This document shows, one piece after another, positions 1-7,927 of a DNA stretch of 64,000 bases (within the stretch, counting starts at the first letter, position 1; every line of letters starts with the position of its first letter). The DNA is from Rhodoferax sp. (GTDB taxonomy: Bacteria; Pseudomonadota; Gammaproteobacteria; Burkholderiales; Burkholderiaceae_C). Location of the stretch: NCBI RefSeq assembly GCF_018063565.1, contig NZ_JAGPBB010000005.1:1-64000 (forward strand), given 5' to 3'. The position numbers and the translations under genes were made by a program. The notes below the pieces were generated by a model that was not told where the DNA came from, searched no databases, and worked only from the letters and a program-made list of their open reading frames with translations.

Positions 1-44
1 TGCCAGCAATGGTGAATGACTTGGCTCGCAAGAGTAAACGTTAG
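1..44 (+). CDS. 3' end of an unidentified upstream gene (partial)
   Basis: The first bases read without a stop in the frame that ends in TAG at 42-44, giving the tail PAMVNDLARKSKR. The basic C-terminus and the TAG seven bases before the tRNA are compatible with the end of a real gene. Fourteen codons are too few to identify a family, and the frame could be open by chance. Confidence 0.35.
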   Translation, partial: PAMVNDLARKSKR

Positions 45-50
45 CTACCG

Positions 51-127
51 GGAGCGGTAGTTCAGTTGGTTAGAATACCGGCCTGTCACGCCGGGGGTCG
101 CGGGTTCGAGTCCCGTCCGCTCCGCCA
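51..127 (+). tRNA. tRNA-Asp (anticodon GTC)
   Basis: This is a 77-nt cloverleaf. The acceptor stem GGAGCGG pairs with CCGCTCC. The anticodon stem is CCGGC/GCCGG around the loop CTGTCAC, which places GTC at 85-87. The T arm contains GGTTCGAGTCC, and the CCA end is encoded at 125-127. GTC reads aspartate codons GAC and GAU. A terminator hairpin follows directly, so the gene probably ends its own transcript. Confidence 0.97.
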
Positions 128-132
128 GTCAT

Positions 133-168
133 AAAGCCTTGTAATTCAGTGAGTTACAAGGCTTTTTC
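133..168 (+). terminator. Rho-independent terminator after tRNA-Asp
   Basis: A perfect 12-bp stem (AAAGCCTTGTAA at 133-144 with TTACAAGGCTTT at 154-165) closes a 9-nt loop and runs into a T tract ending at 167. It sits 5 nt after the tRNA CCA end and would separate the tRNA transcript from the helicase gene downstream. Confidence 0.85.
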
Positions 169-211
169 ATTTCCAGGGTGTGGTCATCGCCACGCACTTC
201 AGGAGGCACCC

Positions 212-247
212 GTGTTTGTGCATGAGCGGCTTGGTACTTGGCGGTGA
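212..247 (+). CDS. Possible 11-codon leader peptide before the DinG-like helicase
   Basis: A strong Shine-Dalgarno sequence AGGAGG (201-206) is ideally spaced, 5 nt, from a GTG at 212. That GTG opens only MFVHERLGTWR before a TGA at 245-247. The TGA overlaps an in-frame GTG (244) of the helicase as GTGA, a layout that allows translational coupling. No comparably good ribosome site lies before the helicase's own candidate starts. An alternative is that a base change has shifted the original helicase start out of frame. This is an inference from spacing only. Confidence 0.3.
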   Translation: MFVHERLGTWR

Positions 248-2406
248 GTGATTCTGTACCTGCAAGCAAGGCGCTCGCCGCGTTTGATCAGATGCTCGCT
301 GCCACGCCCGGCTTTCGCGCGCGCGCCGGGCAACGCGACATGGCCGAGCGCATTGTCACCGCGCTGCAGGGCGTGAGTCTTGGTGAGCACGCCCAACCGG
401 AGCGCGCCATCGCCGTCATTCAGGCAGGCACCGGGGTTGGCAAGTCGGCAGCGTATCTGTCGACCTTGGTTGCAATGGCGCTGGAGCGCAAGACCCGGGT
501 GCTCGTTTCGACCGCAACCGTCGCCCTGCAGGAGCAATTGCTGCAAAAAGACCTGCCTGCGCTGGCCGCCGTGCTGGATACCCCCTTTGTATTCGCCCTG
601 GCCAAGGGACGTGGCCGCTATGTCTGCAAACTCAAGCTTGAACGCCTGGTCGGCAGCGGCATGGAGGCGGATGACATCTTCGAGGCAGACGACTTGCCCG
701 CGCCAGCCACGGCCGATCTGCGGCAAGCTCGGGTGCCAGGCCAGCAAGACCCACAGGCGCGCCGCCTGCGACTCTATGAAACCCTGGCACGCTTGCTCGC
801 TGCGGAGCAATGGGACGGCGATCGTGACAGTCTGGCCGACTCACCGGAGCCCGGCGATTGGTCGACCCTGGCGGCTGAGCGGCACAGCTGCACGGTACGC
901 CACTGTCCGCGTTTTCGCGATTGCAGCTACTACCAGGCGCGTACCCAGTTGGCCCAGGCGCAGGTGATTGTGGCCAACCACGATCTGGTGCTGGCGTCGC
1001 TGGGTCGCAACGCCTTGCCTGATCTGGACAAATGCCTTTTGGTGTTTGACGAAGGCCATCACCTGCCTGCCGTCGCGCTGGACCAGTTCTCCGCCGCCAT
1101 GGACTTGAGCAACCTGCGCTGGCTCGACCGTTTGCCACGCAGCCTGATCGAGGTGGCCGAAAAAATGGGATACGTGTTGACTCAGGATGTCACAACCTTG
1201 GCGCAGCAACTCCACGCCGCGCTGGGCAACGCCGCACGCATTGGCATGGACCTGCTACGTCAAATCTCGCCAAGTTACGACTTGGTGCATCGATTTGGTG
1301 ACGGTAGGTTGCCCGACGTGCTGGTTGACCCCATGACCTTGATCCAGGGGCACGCGCAGGCGTTGTCAGAAACTCTGGAGGCGCTGGGTACTGAGATCAA
1401 GACCCGTGCCAAGGAAGACCCTGGTCAGGCCGCCCGCCTGGCCTTGCTGTACGCCAAACTGGGGCCGTTGGCGCCTCGGCTCGGCAGCATTGTGCGTACC
1501 AGTGTCATGTTTTTGACCCATGAGTCACAGCCCTTGGCCAAGTGGCTGCGCTCAGACACCAGTAGCGGATTGGTGAGTTTGAGCGCGCACGCCTGTCCCA
1601 TCGTGCCCGGTGACTTGTTGCGCCAGCACTTGTGGGGTGAGGTGAGGGGGGTGGTGATCACCTCGGCGACCCTGAGCAGTTGTGGCAACTTTGACTTCTT
1701 TCTCGAAGAATCCGGTCTGCGTGACATGCCCTGTGTGAGCACACTGGCGGTTGAAAGCCCGTTTGACTATGCCACGCAGGGTCAGTTGGTGGTTGCCGAG
1801 ACGGCGGCGGATCCGCGCCATGTCGAGGCGTTCACGCGTGAGATGGTGGCCATGCTGTTGCAGGATTTGTCGACTGTGCGAAGAGGTGCACTGGTGTTGT
1901 TCACCTCACGCGTACAGATGAAGGCGGCCGTGGATGCGCTCGGCCCCGATCTGCTGCCGCTGGTGTTGGTGCAGGGACAAATGTCGCGCCATCGCTTGAT
2001 GTCCAGTCATCAGGCCCGGGTGGAGTCTGGCCAAGCGTCAATCATCTTTGGCATGCAGTCGTTTGGCGAAGGCATGGACCTGCCGGGGGCATTGTGCGAG
2101 ACCGTGCTGATCACCAAGCTACCGTTTGCCTCGCCGAGTGACCCGGTGGAGGAGGCGCGTGCCGAATGGCTCAAGCGGCAGGGGCGCAATCCGTTTGACG
2201 AGTTGGTGGTGCCTGCCACCGGTATCCGGCTGTTGCAGTGGACTGGCCGTGCCATCCGCACCGAAGACGACCAGGCCCGTGTGCTGTGTTACGACAAGCG
2301 CCTGTTGGGCACCGGCTACGGCAGGCGGATGCTGCAAGGCCTGCCAGCGTATGCGGTTTTTCGGCGGCTTCGCAGCGGGACTGTGCCGGTGCCGGGATTA
2401 CAGTGA
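238..2406 (+). CDS. dinG: DinG-type ATP-dependent DNA helicase with Fe-S cluster
   Basis: This 722-residue superfamily 2 helicase of the XPD/DinG group unwinds DNA 5'-3' and removes D-loops, R-loops and other structures during repair. Walker A GTGVGKS lies at residues 64-70 and the DEAH-type box DEGH at 271-274. Four cysteines at 130, 218, 223 and 229 have the spacing of the [4Fe-4S] ligands in E. coli DinG. The C-terminal helicase domain holds GEGMDLPG and the arginine-rich TGRAIRTEDD motif VI. Length matches the family. The start is uncertain: TTG at 238 gives the longest protein, while GTG at 244 overlaps the stop of a possible leader peptide. It stands alone between a terminator and a small membrane-protein gene. 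Confidence 0.92.
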   Translation: MAVSDSVPASKALAAFDQMLAATPGFRARAGQRDMAERIVTALQGVSLGEHAQPERAIAVIQAGTGVGKSAAYLSTLVAMALERKTRVLVSTATVALQEQLLQKDLPALAAVLDTPFVFALAKGRGRYVCKLKLERLVGSGMEADDIFEADDLPAPATADLRQARVPGQQDPQARRLRLYETLARLLAAEQWDGDRDSLADSPEPGDWSTLAAERHSCTVRHCPRFRDCSYYQARTQLAQAQVIVANHDLVLASLGRNALPDLDKCLLVFDEGHHLPAVALDQFSAAMDLSNLRWLDRLPRSLIEVAEKMGYVLTQDVTTLAQQLHAALGNAARIGMDLLRQISPSYDLVHRFGDGRLPDVLVDPMTLIQGHAQALSETLEALGTEIKTRAKEDPGQAARLALLYAKLGPLAPRLGSIVRTSVMFLTHESQPLAKWLRSDTSSGLVSLSAHACPIVPGDLLRQHLWGEVRGVVITSATLSSCGNFDFFLEESGLRDMPCVSTLAVESPFDYATQGQLVVAETAADPRHVEAFTREMVAMLLQDLSTVRRGALVLFTSRVQMKAAVDALGPDLLPLVLVQGQMSRHRLMSSHQARVESGQASIIFGMQSFGEGMDLPGALCETVLITKLPFASPSDPVEEARAEWLKRQGRNPFDELVVPATGIRLLQWTGRAIRTEDDQARVLCYDKRLLGTGYGRRMLQGLPAYAVFRRLRSGTVPVPGLQ

Positions 2407-2432
2407 TGGCCAGTCAGTGAAGGAGTGGTGTT

Positions 2433-2768
2433 TTGGGTAATCTGTTGTCGACGGTATTGGGTTTTGTGGTGCGCCTTGGTTTGCTGCTGGCCGGGCTGGT
2501 GTTTTTTGCCAGTCTGCTGATGGCCGCTTTGCTGGTGTTGTTGGTGTGGCTGCTGCGCGCCTTGTGGGCCACGTTGACCGGACGGCCGATCAGTCCCTGG
2601 ACGTTCCAGATCAACCGGCAGGCGGCCTGGGAGCGTTTTTACCGCCGTGGCGCATCCGGCACGCATGGTTCGGCGTCGGGGGCTTCGGCGGATGTGGTGG
2701 ATGCAACGGTGCGTGATGTCAACGAAGTCACCGATGTTGAGCCCAAACGCATCACCAGAAAGCTATAG
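2433..2768 (+). CDS. Small two-helix membrane protein of unknown function
   Basis: This is a 111-residue protein. The TTG start at 2433 is supported by AAGGAG at 2420-2425, 7 nt upstream. Residues about 5-45 are almost wholly hydrophobic (GLVFFASLLMAALLVLLVWL), consistent with one long or two short membrane helices. A basic, polar tail of about 60 residues follows, probably cytoplasmic. It begins 26 nt after the helicase stop and may be co-transcribed with it. Its end runs into a short palindromic repeat shared with the convergent nuclease gene. No family was recognised. Confidence 0.7.
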   Translation: MGNLLSTVLGFVVRLGLLLAGLVFFASLLMAALLVLLVWLLRALWATLTGRPISPWTFQINRQAAWERFYRRGASGTHGSASGASADVVDATVRDVNEVTDVEPKRITRKL

Positions 2769-2818
2769 TAGCGATAGCTACTATCGATCATTTATCATGG
2801 GCTGGAAAGTGTTTTGGT
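2764..2818 (+). repeat. Short palindromic repeat, copy A (3' end of nuclease gene)
   Basis: This AT-rich stretch contains GATAGCTACTATCGATC and ATGGGCTGGA. The latter 10-mer is also present in copy B at 4229. The repeat lies in the space between convergent genes. Read on the minus strand, it supplies the last ten or so codons (NTFQPMINDR) and the TAG stop of the fusion nuclease. Confidence 0.6.
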
Positions 2819-4223
2819 TGTTTCTTAACGCAACCGGCGTCACCCCGGCCTTGCCTGGTGGCAACAGGTATTTGAGCGCCAGTTTGTAAGTGTCGAGGTC
2901 AAACGCCAGCACCGCTGGGCGGCTTTGCAGCGTTTCTTGCAGCGCTTCATCGCTCTGCGCGGTGCCCAGATGGCACCATTGGTCGAACACATGAACTTCA
3001 CTGCGCTGCGTGCGCGGGTTGTGTTCCCGCAGACCCACCGGTCCGGCAAAAGGCCAGGCCCGCAGTTTGTCGGCCACCAGCGCCATCTGTAGCCTCAGGT
3101 GGTGGCGCTCGGGGGCTTCTTCACCACAGCACACGCCCTTGCATTGTCCAATCTGATGCGCAAAGCAGCGCCCCTTGCCCGATTCGAGCCCGAGCGCCTG
3201 CAGACACAGGCCGTGCTGCTGAGCCAACTCGCGTAGCTGCGTCAGCGCATGATTCTTGGAGCGGTACGGGCCGTACAGGTTGCCAAACTGCGTCGGGTCG
3301 AGCGTGCCAGCCTGCAACAGCGTGAGCAGTGGGCGGCTCTGGGGATTGGCATCCAACCGCCAGGCGCTCAGGCTGCTGGCGCGGCGCAGTTGCCGGTTGT
3401 GGATCGGTTGGTGCTGTTTGACCAGACGCGCTTCGAGCAGCAGGGCACCGAGTTCGCCTGCGGTCTCGATCCATTCGACGCGGCGAATCTCCTGCGCAAT
3501 GCGCATCTCACGCGATTCGCGGCCTGCCGCCTGAAAGTGCGACATCACCCGACTGCGCAGCTTGACGCTTTTGCCGACATACAGCGGGATGGGACCCTCG
3601 CCGTAAAACAGGTAAACCCCGGGCGACTCGGGGATGTCGGTGATCGGCGTTTCGAGCTGCGGCGGCAATGCGGCGCTGCCTTGCAGCAGTGTCTGGGCAT
3701 GGGCTCGCAGCAGGTCGATGCCAAACGCCTCGGTCACCTGTGCCAGCCACTGCTGCATCACCAACACATCCCCCATCGCGCGGTGCCTTGACTCGGTTGC
3801 GATGCCGTGTCGCTGCATGATGGCGTCGAGCCCATGGCCTTTGACCTGTGGGTAGAGCAGGCGTGACAGGCGCACCGTGCACAGGGTCTTGACGCGCAGC
3901 GTCACATCCACGCGGGCGAATTCGTGTTGCAGAAAACCATGGTCAAAACGCACGTTGTGCGCCACCAGCACTGCACCGTCGAGCAGCTGCAGCAGGTGTT
4001 GCCCGACCTCGTCAAAGGTGGGCGCGGCAGCCACCATGGCGTTGCGGATGCCGGTGAGTTGCTCGATGAAATAGGGAATGCGCACCTCCGGGTTGACCAG
4101 CGTGCTCCAGCGTGCCACTTCCATGCCGCCCTCCACGCGCACCGCCGCAATCTCGGTGATACGGTCATGCAGCGCGTTGCCGCCGGTGGTTTCCAGGTCA
4201 AGCAGCACGTAACAGGGTAGCAT
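2781..4223 (-). CDS. DnaQ-like exonuclease fused to GIY-YIG / UvrC-like endonuclease
   Basis: This 480-residue protein joins a DEDDh 3'-5' exonuclease to a GIY-YIG nuclease. Exonuclease residues are D9 and E11 (LLDLETTGG), D94 (HNVRFDHGF) and H147/D152 (HRAMGDVL). The GIY-YIG core begins at PGVY (201-204) with YVGKS at 215-219. A cysteine array C339, C352, C360, C364 follows (CFAHQIGQCKGVC), spaced like the Fe-S cysteines of UvrC. The protein therefore resembles DnaQ joined to a Cho/UvrC N-terminal half and probably acts in nucleotide excision or other repair. It is not the main replicative epsilon subunit. The C-terminal residues and stop lie in a short repeat. ATG start at 4223. Confidence 0.85.
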   Translation of the reverse strand: MLPCYVLLDLETTGGNALHDRITEIAAVRVEGGMEVARWSTLVNPEVRIPYFIEQLTGIRNAMVAAAPTFDEVGQHLLQLLDGAVLVAHNVRFDHGFLQHEFARVDVTLRVKTLCTVRLSRLLYPQVKGHGLDAIMQRHGIATESRHRAMGDVLVMQQWLAQVTEAFGIDLLRAHAQTLLQGSAALPPQLETPITDIPESPGVYLFYGEGPIPLYVGKSVKLRSRVMSHFQAAGRESREMRIAQEIRRVEWIETAGELGALLLEARLVKQHQPIHNRQLRRASSLSAWRLDANPQSRPLLTLLQAGTLDPTQFGNLYGPYRSKNHALTQLRELAQQHGLCLQALGLESGKGRCFAHQIGQCKGVCCGEEAPERHHLRLQMALVADKLRAWPFAGPVGLREHNPRTQRSEVHVFDQWCHLGTAQSDEALQETLQSRPAVLAFDLDTYKLALKYLLPPGKAGVTPVALRNNQNTFQPMINDR

Positions 4224-4228
4224 GGTGA

Positions 4229-4284
4229 TACAAAAACAAGAGCTGTCAGCGCTTATGATTTATGGGCTGGATGCCTAAAACACT
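4229..4284 (+). repeat. Short palindromic repeat, copy B (intergenic)
   Basis: This is the clearest intergenic copy: ACAAGAGCTGTCAGCGCTTA, followed by TTATGGGCTGGATGCCTAAAA. AAAACAAGAGCT-N-TCAGCGC is repeated in copy G inside recC. The rest of 4224-4382 holds no gene that could be supported. Confidence 0.65.
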
Positions 4285-4382
4285 AACAAAACAGCAGCGC
4301 CAGCCAGGCCGGATCGTCCAGCACGTTGTTGAGCAAAAATGTGCCAGCGCGGTAAAACCACAGTACCAACTGGGTCTGGAGT

Positions 4383-4928
4383 TCAGGGGATATCAAAGAC
4401 ATGAATCGAAAACTGGCCTTTTGCGCGGTCGGCAAAGTAGCGTTTGAGGGTCTCGCCGACCGTGCGAAAAGCAATCTCGTCCCACGGAACTTCAGCTTCG
4501 GTAAACAGCCGGGCTTCCTGGGTCTCGTGGCCGGGGTCAAACTGGTCGCTCAGCAGCCGGGCGCGGTAAAACAAATGCACCTGGCCCACGCGGGCGATGT
4601 TGACCAGTGAGAAAAACTCACCCATTTCGAACTGTGCACCCGCCTCCTCAAGGGTTTCGCGCGCCGCGCCCTCTGCAACGGTTTCGTGCAACTCCATAAA
4701 ACCTGCCGGCAGCGTCCATTTACCCAGGCGCGGCTCGATATTGCGTTTGCACAACAGCACACGCTCACCAAGCACCGGAATGGTGCCCACCACATTCAAC
4801 GGGTTTTCGTAATGCACCGTCTGACAGCTGGGGCACACCCCGCGCTCTTTGGTGTCGCCATCGTCAGGGATGCGGTACACCACGGCGGCGCCGCAGTTGC
4901 GGCAGTGTTTGGCAGGGGGGCGTTGCAT
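4383..4928 (-). CDS. NUDIX hydrolase with N-terminal zinc ribbon
   Basis: This is a 181-residue protein. The NUDIX box GFMELHETVAEGAARETLEE, followed by AG, fits the GX5EX7REUXEEXGU consensus, with the metal-binding glutamates in REXXEE. The N-terminus carries a CxxC...CxxC zinc ribbon (HCRNCGAAV and VCPSCQTV), as in NudC-type and related nucleotide pyrophosphatases. The likely reaction is hydrolysis of a nucleoside-diphosphate derivative such as NADH or ADP-ribose; the substrate cannot be read from the sequence. It ends 30 nt before the next minus-strand gene's territory and may share a transcript with the FAH-family gene. Confidence 0.85.
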   Translation of the reverse strand: MQRPPAKHCRNCGAAVVYRIPDDGDTKERGVCPSCQTVHYENPLNVVGTIPVLGERVLLCKRNIEPRLGKWTLPAGFMELHETVAEGAARETLEEAGAQFEMGEFFSLVNIARVGQVHLFYRARLLSDQFDPGHETQEARLFTEAEVPWDEIAFRTVGETLKRYFADRAKGQFSIHVFDIP

Positions 4929-4958
4929 GCAGCCAGTGTAAATTGAAACCGCCCCCGC

Positions 4959-5654
4959 TCAGGTCACGCGCAGGGCAATCCCGCTCAGGCCACTGATGCT
5001 GCCCTGCAACAGGTCATCTGGCACCACCGCCCCCACACCGGCGGGTGTACCGGTGTAAATCAGGTCGCCGGGCTGCAGCGTCCAGGCCCTGGACAGCTCG
5101 GCAATGGTCTCGGCCACGTTCCAGATCAAACGGCTGATCTGGCTGCGCTGGCGTACAACGCCATTGACTTGCAATTCAATATCCGCCTGGTGAATGCCAG
5201 GCACCTGGTCTGCAGGCGTGATGGGGCCAATCGGTGCGGAAGAATCGAACCCCTTGCCGATGCACCAGGGGCGGCCCTGCTTTTTCATGTCGTTCTGCAG
5301 GTCACGCCGGGTCATGTCCAGACCCACGGCGTAGCCAAAGACATGCGCCAGCGCGGCCTCAACCGCGATGTCTTTTCCACCCACGCCGATGGCCGCTACC
5401 AGCTCGATCTCATGATGCAGATTGTGGGTCAGGCTGGGGTAGGGCAGCGCCACGGTTTGGCCAGCGGGCACAGGCAGCACCGCATCAGCAGGTTTCATGA
5501 AAAAAAATGGCGGCTCGCGGCCGCTGTGGCCCATCTCCTGCGCGTGCTCTTCATAGTTGCGGCCCACGCAATAGATGCGGTGCACCGGAAACTGCGCCCC
5601 GCTGCCCAGAATGGGCACCGAGGCCAGCGGTGCAGGGGCAAAACAATAGTCCAT
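4959..5654 (-). CDS. Fumarylacetoacetate hydrolase family protein (fumarylpyruvate hydrolase-like)
   Basis: This is a 231-residue FAH-fold enzyme. The N-terminal IYCVGRNYEEHAQEMGH and FFMKPADAV are characteristic, and HHEIELVAAIG carries the acidic metal ligands. YTGTPAGVG, close to the C-terminus, is typical of the family. The length and the REPPFFFMKPADAV pattern resemble fumarylpyruvate hydrolases of gentisate pathways and the isomerase/hydrolases of homoprotocatechuate pathways. No other aromatic-ring genes are nearby, so the physiological substrate is open. Its ATG (5652-5654) lies one base after the stop of the next upstream gene, suggesting tight co-transcription and coupled translation. 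Confidence 0.85.
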   Translation of the reverse strand: MDYCFAPAPLASVPILGSGAQFPVHRIYCVGRNYEEHAQEMGHSGREPPFFFMKPADAVLPVPAGQTVALPYPSLTHNLHHEIELVAAIGVGGKDIAVEAALAHVFGYAVGLDMTRRDLQNDMKKQGRPWCIGKGFDSSAPIGPITPADQVPGIHQADIELQVNGVVRQRSQISRLIWNVAETIAELSRAWTLQPGDLIYTGTPAGVGAVVPDDLLQGSISGLSGIALRVT

Positions 5655-5655
5655 G

Positions 5656-5970
5656 CTAGCCTCTCAATGCATCGGATTTGTCGACCAGATCAAAATGTTG
5701 CACCACTGGCGCGCTTGCAAAGTACGGGCCGACAATGGCGCGCCACTCCGTGAATGCGGGGGATTCACGAAAACCCACGGTGTGGTCCTCCAGTGTGGTC
5801 CAGAAAATCTGCAAGATGTAGCGCTGGGGGTTCTCGATACAGCGGTTGACCTTGAAGCCTTCAAAGCCCTTGGCATGCGCAATAACGGTGCGCACGCCGC
5901 GTGTGATGGCTTCTTCAAAAGCGGCGTTCTGGCCGGGGTGGATGGCAAAGTCGGCAAGTTCAAGAATCAT
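5656..5970 (-). CDS. Antibiotic biosynthesis monooxygenase (ABM) fold protein
   Basis: This is a 104-residue dimeric alpha+beta barrel-type protein: MILELADFAIHPGQNAAFEE, then IAHAKGFEGFKVNRCIENP, RYILQIFWTTLEDH and FRESPAFTEWRAIV. This is the usual layout and length of small ABM/EthD-like proteins, which act as cofactor-free monooxygenases, isomerases or haem-degrading enzymes. ATG at 5970 was chosen because it starts the conserved first strand; an in-frame ATG at 6000 would add MPQLNLRKKP. It sits between the PLP enzyme (40 nt upstream) and the FAH hydrolase (1 nt downstream), probably as one operon. Substrate unknown. Confidence 0.8.
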   Translation of the reverse strand: MILELADFAIHPGQNAAFEEAITRGVRTVIAHAKGFEGFKVNRCIENPQRYILQIFWTTLEDHTVGFRESPAFTEWRAIVGPYFASAPVVQHFDLVDKSDALRG

Positions 5971-6010
5971 GGGTTTCTTTCGCAAATTGAGTTGAGGCAT
6001 TGGCAGTGGT

Positions 6011-7063
6011 TCAGTCGACATCGGCCAGTTGTGCCTGTAGCCGGGCGCTGGCTGGTGCGTAGTCGCCGATGTGCTGGTGCGTCCACTCGGCATCAAAATA
6101 CGACTGGAGGTAGCGTTCGCCCGCATCACAGAGCAGCGACACGATCGAGCCACGCTCGCCCTTGGCGCGCATTTCGCAGGCCAGTTCAAGCATGCCGACG
6201 AAGTTGGTGCCGGTAGAGGGGCCGACCTTGCGACCCAGCAGCGTCGTCAAATAATGCATCGCGGCCACCGAATCGACGTCGGCCACGTCAATCATGCGGT
6301 CCACCAGCGTGCGGATAAAGCTGGGCTCGACGCGCGGTCGGCCAATGCCCTCGATGCGCGAGCCCGGACCGGTCACCGACGCATCGCCACTGCGGTGGTA
6401 CGCGCCAAACACCGAGCCCACCGGGTCGGCCACACATAACTCGGTGGCGTGGCGCTGGTAACGCACATAGCGCCCGATGGTGGCGCTGGTGCCGCCGGTG
6501 CCTGCGCCCACCACGACCCAGCGCGGCACGGCAAAACGCTCGCGCGCCATCTGCGTGAACATACTTTGCGCGATGTTGTTGCTGGAGCGCCAGTCGGTGG
6601 CACGCTCGGCATAGGTGAACTGGTCCATGTAGTGACCGCCTGTCTGTGCTGCCAGCGCGCGCGCCTCGTCATAAACGGCGGTCGGGTTGTCCACGAGATG
6701 GCAGCGCCCCCCATAAAATTCGATTTGGGCGATCTTCTCGCATGAGGTCTCGCGCGGCATCACGGCGATGAAGGGCAGACCCAGCAGGCGGGCAAAGTAG
6801 GCTTCGCTCACGGCCGTGGAGCCGCTGCTGGATTCAACCACGGTCGAGCCCTCATGCAACCAGCCATTGCACAGGCCATACAAAAACAGCGAGCGCGCCA
6901 GCCGGTGTTTCAGGCTGCCGGTAGGATGGGTGGACTCGTCTTTAAGGTACAGATCAATGCCGTGGCGGGCAAAACCAGGCAGGGGCAGGGCGATCAGGTG
7001 GGTGTCGGCGCTGCGCTGATAGTCGGCTTCGATGGTGGCAATCGCCGTGTGCAGCCAGTTCAT
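6011..7063 (-). CDS. PLP-dependent cysteine synthase family protein
   Basis: This is a 350-residue fold-type II PLP enzyme. The Schiff-base lysine is in [11 protein letters not shown] (about residue 52), and the substrate loop is [13 protein letters not shown]. The phosphate-binding glycines are in [18 protein letters not shown]. It is longer than CysK/CysM and resembles the group that includes L-cysteine desulfhydrase Cds1, so it may degrade cysteine or make a sulfur compound rather than carry out bulk cysteine synthesis. It is the first gene of a likely minus-strand operon with the ABM-fold protein and the FAH hydrolase. A 62-nt gap separates it from the ABC transporter ATPase upstream, so read-through is possible. 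Confidence 0.82.
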   Translation of the reverse strand: MNWLHTAIATIEADYQRSADTHLIALPLPGFARHGIDLYLKDESTHPTGSLKHRLARSLFLYGLCNGWLHEGSTVVESSSGSTAVSEAYFARLLGLPFIAVMPRETSCEKIAQIEFYGGRCHLVDNPTAVYDEARALAAQTGGHYMDQFTYAERATDWRSSNNIAQSMFTQMARERFAVPRWVVVGAGTGGTSATIGRYVRYQRHATELCVADPVGSVFGAYHRSGDASVTGPGSRIEGIGRPRVEPSFIRTLVDRMIDVADVDSVAAMHYLTTLLGRKVGPSTGTNFVGMLELACEMRAKGERGSIVSLLCDAGERYLQSYFDAEWTHQHIGDYAPASARLQAQLADVD

Positions 7064-7125
7064 AAAAGTCCATTCAAGATAGCAATCATCACAATACCGG
7101 TATGCGCTTGAGCCTGAAACAGCCC

Positions 7126-7905
7126 TTACTTCAGGCTGCCCGAGAGGAATTGCGCCAGTCGCTCACTCTTGGGTGCAGACAACACGGCTGCCGGGTTGCC
7201 TTCTTCTTCGATCAGGCCCTTGTGCAAAAAGATCAGATGGTTGGAGACCTCGCGGGCAAAACCCATCTCATGCGTCACCACCACCATGGTGCGACCCTCC
7301 AGGGCCAGGTTTTTCATCACTTTGAGCACTTCAGACACCAGTTCGGGGTCGAGCGCGCTGGTGGGTTCGTCAAACAGCATCACCTCGGGTTCCATCGCCA
7401 GCGCGCGGGCAATCGCCACCCGTTGCTGCTGGCCGCCGCTCAGATGCGCCGGGTAAGCGTCTTCCTTGCCCTCCAGCCCGACCTTGGCGAGGTACTTGCG
7501 GGCAATCTCGATGGCCTGGTCGCGTGGCACCTTCATCACATGCACGGGTGCTTCGATGATGTTTTGCAGCACCGTCATGTGCGCCCACAGGTTGAAATGC
7601 TGGAACACCATGGCCAGTTTGGTGCGCAGACGCGCCAGCTGTTTCGGGTTGGCCGCATGCAATTCGCCGTTCGCCCCTGGGCTCAAGTGCAACTCTTCGT
7701 CGGCAACGTGGATGCGGCCCTGGTGTGGCTTTTCGAGCAGGTTGATGCAGCGCAGGAAAGTGCTTTTGCCCGAGCCAGAGCTGCCAATGATGCTGATCAC
7801 ATCGCCGGCGTGGGCTGTGAGTGACACGCCTTTGAGCACCTCATTGGTGCCAAAGCGCTTGTGGATGTTTTCGACCTGAAGCTTGAGCGAGGTGGTGGGG
7901 GTCAT
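7126..7905 (-). CDS. Polar amino-acid ABC transporter, ATP-binding subunit
   Basis: This is a 259-residue HisP/GlnQ-type ATPase: Walker [10 protein letters not shown], signature LSGGQQQR, Walker B VMLFDEP and switch histidine VVVTHEMGF. It powers uptake of a polar amino acid through the two permeases encoded upstream. ATG at 7905 begins [19 protein letters not shown], the normal family N-terminus; an upstream in-frame extension (to 8043) overlaps the deacylase gene and is rejected. It is the last gene of the operon of binding protein, two permeases, deacylase and ATPase. Having the ATPase last and separated from the permeases by a hydrolase gene is uncommon. Confidence 0.93.
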   Translation of the reverse strand: MTPTTSLKLQVENIHKRFGTNEVLKGVSLTAHAGDVISIIGSSGSGKSTFLRCINLLEKPHQGRIHVADEELHLSPGANGELHAANPKQLARLRTKLAMVFQHFNLWAHMTVLQNIIEAPVHVMKVPRDQAIEIARKYLAKVGLEGKEDAYPAHLSGGQQQRVAIARALAMEPEVMLFDEPTSALDPELVSEVLKVMKNLALEGRTMVVVTHEMGFAREVSNHLIFLHKGLIEEEGNPAAVLSAPKSERLAQFLSGSLK

Positions 7906-7927
7906 GGTGTGCGTCCGGTTGCGGTGC

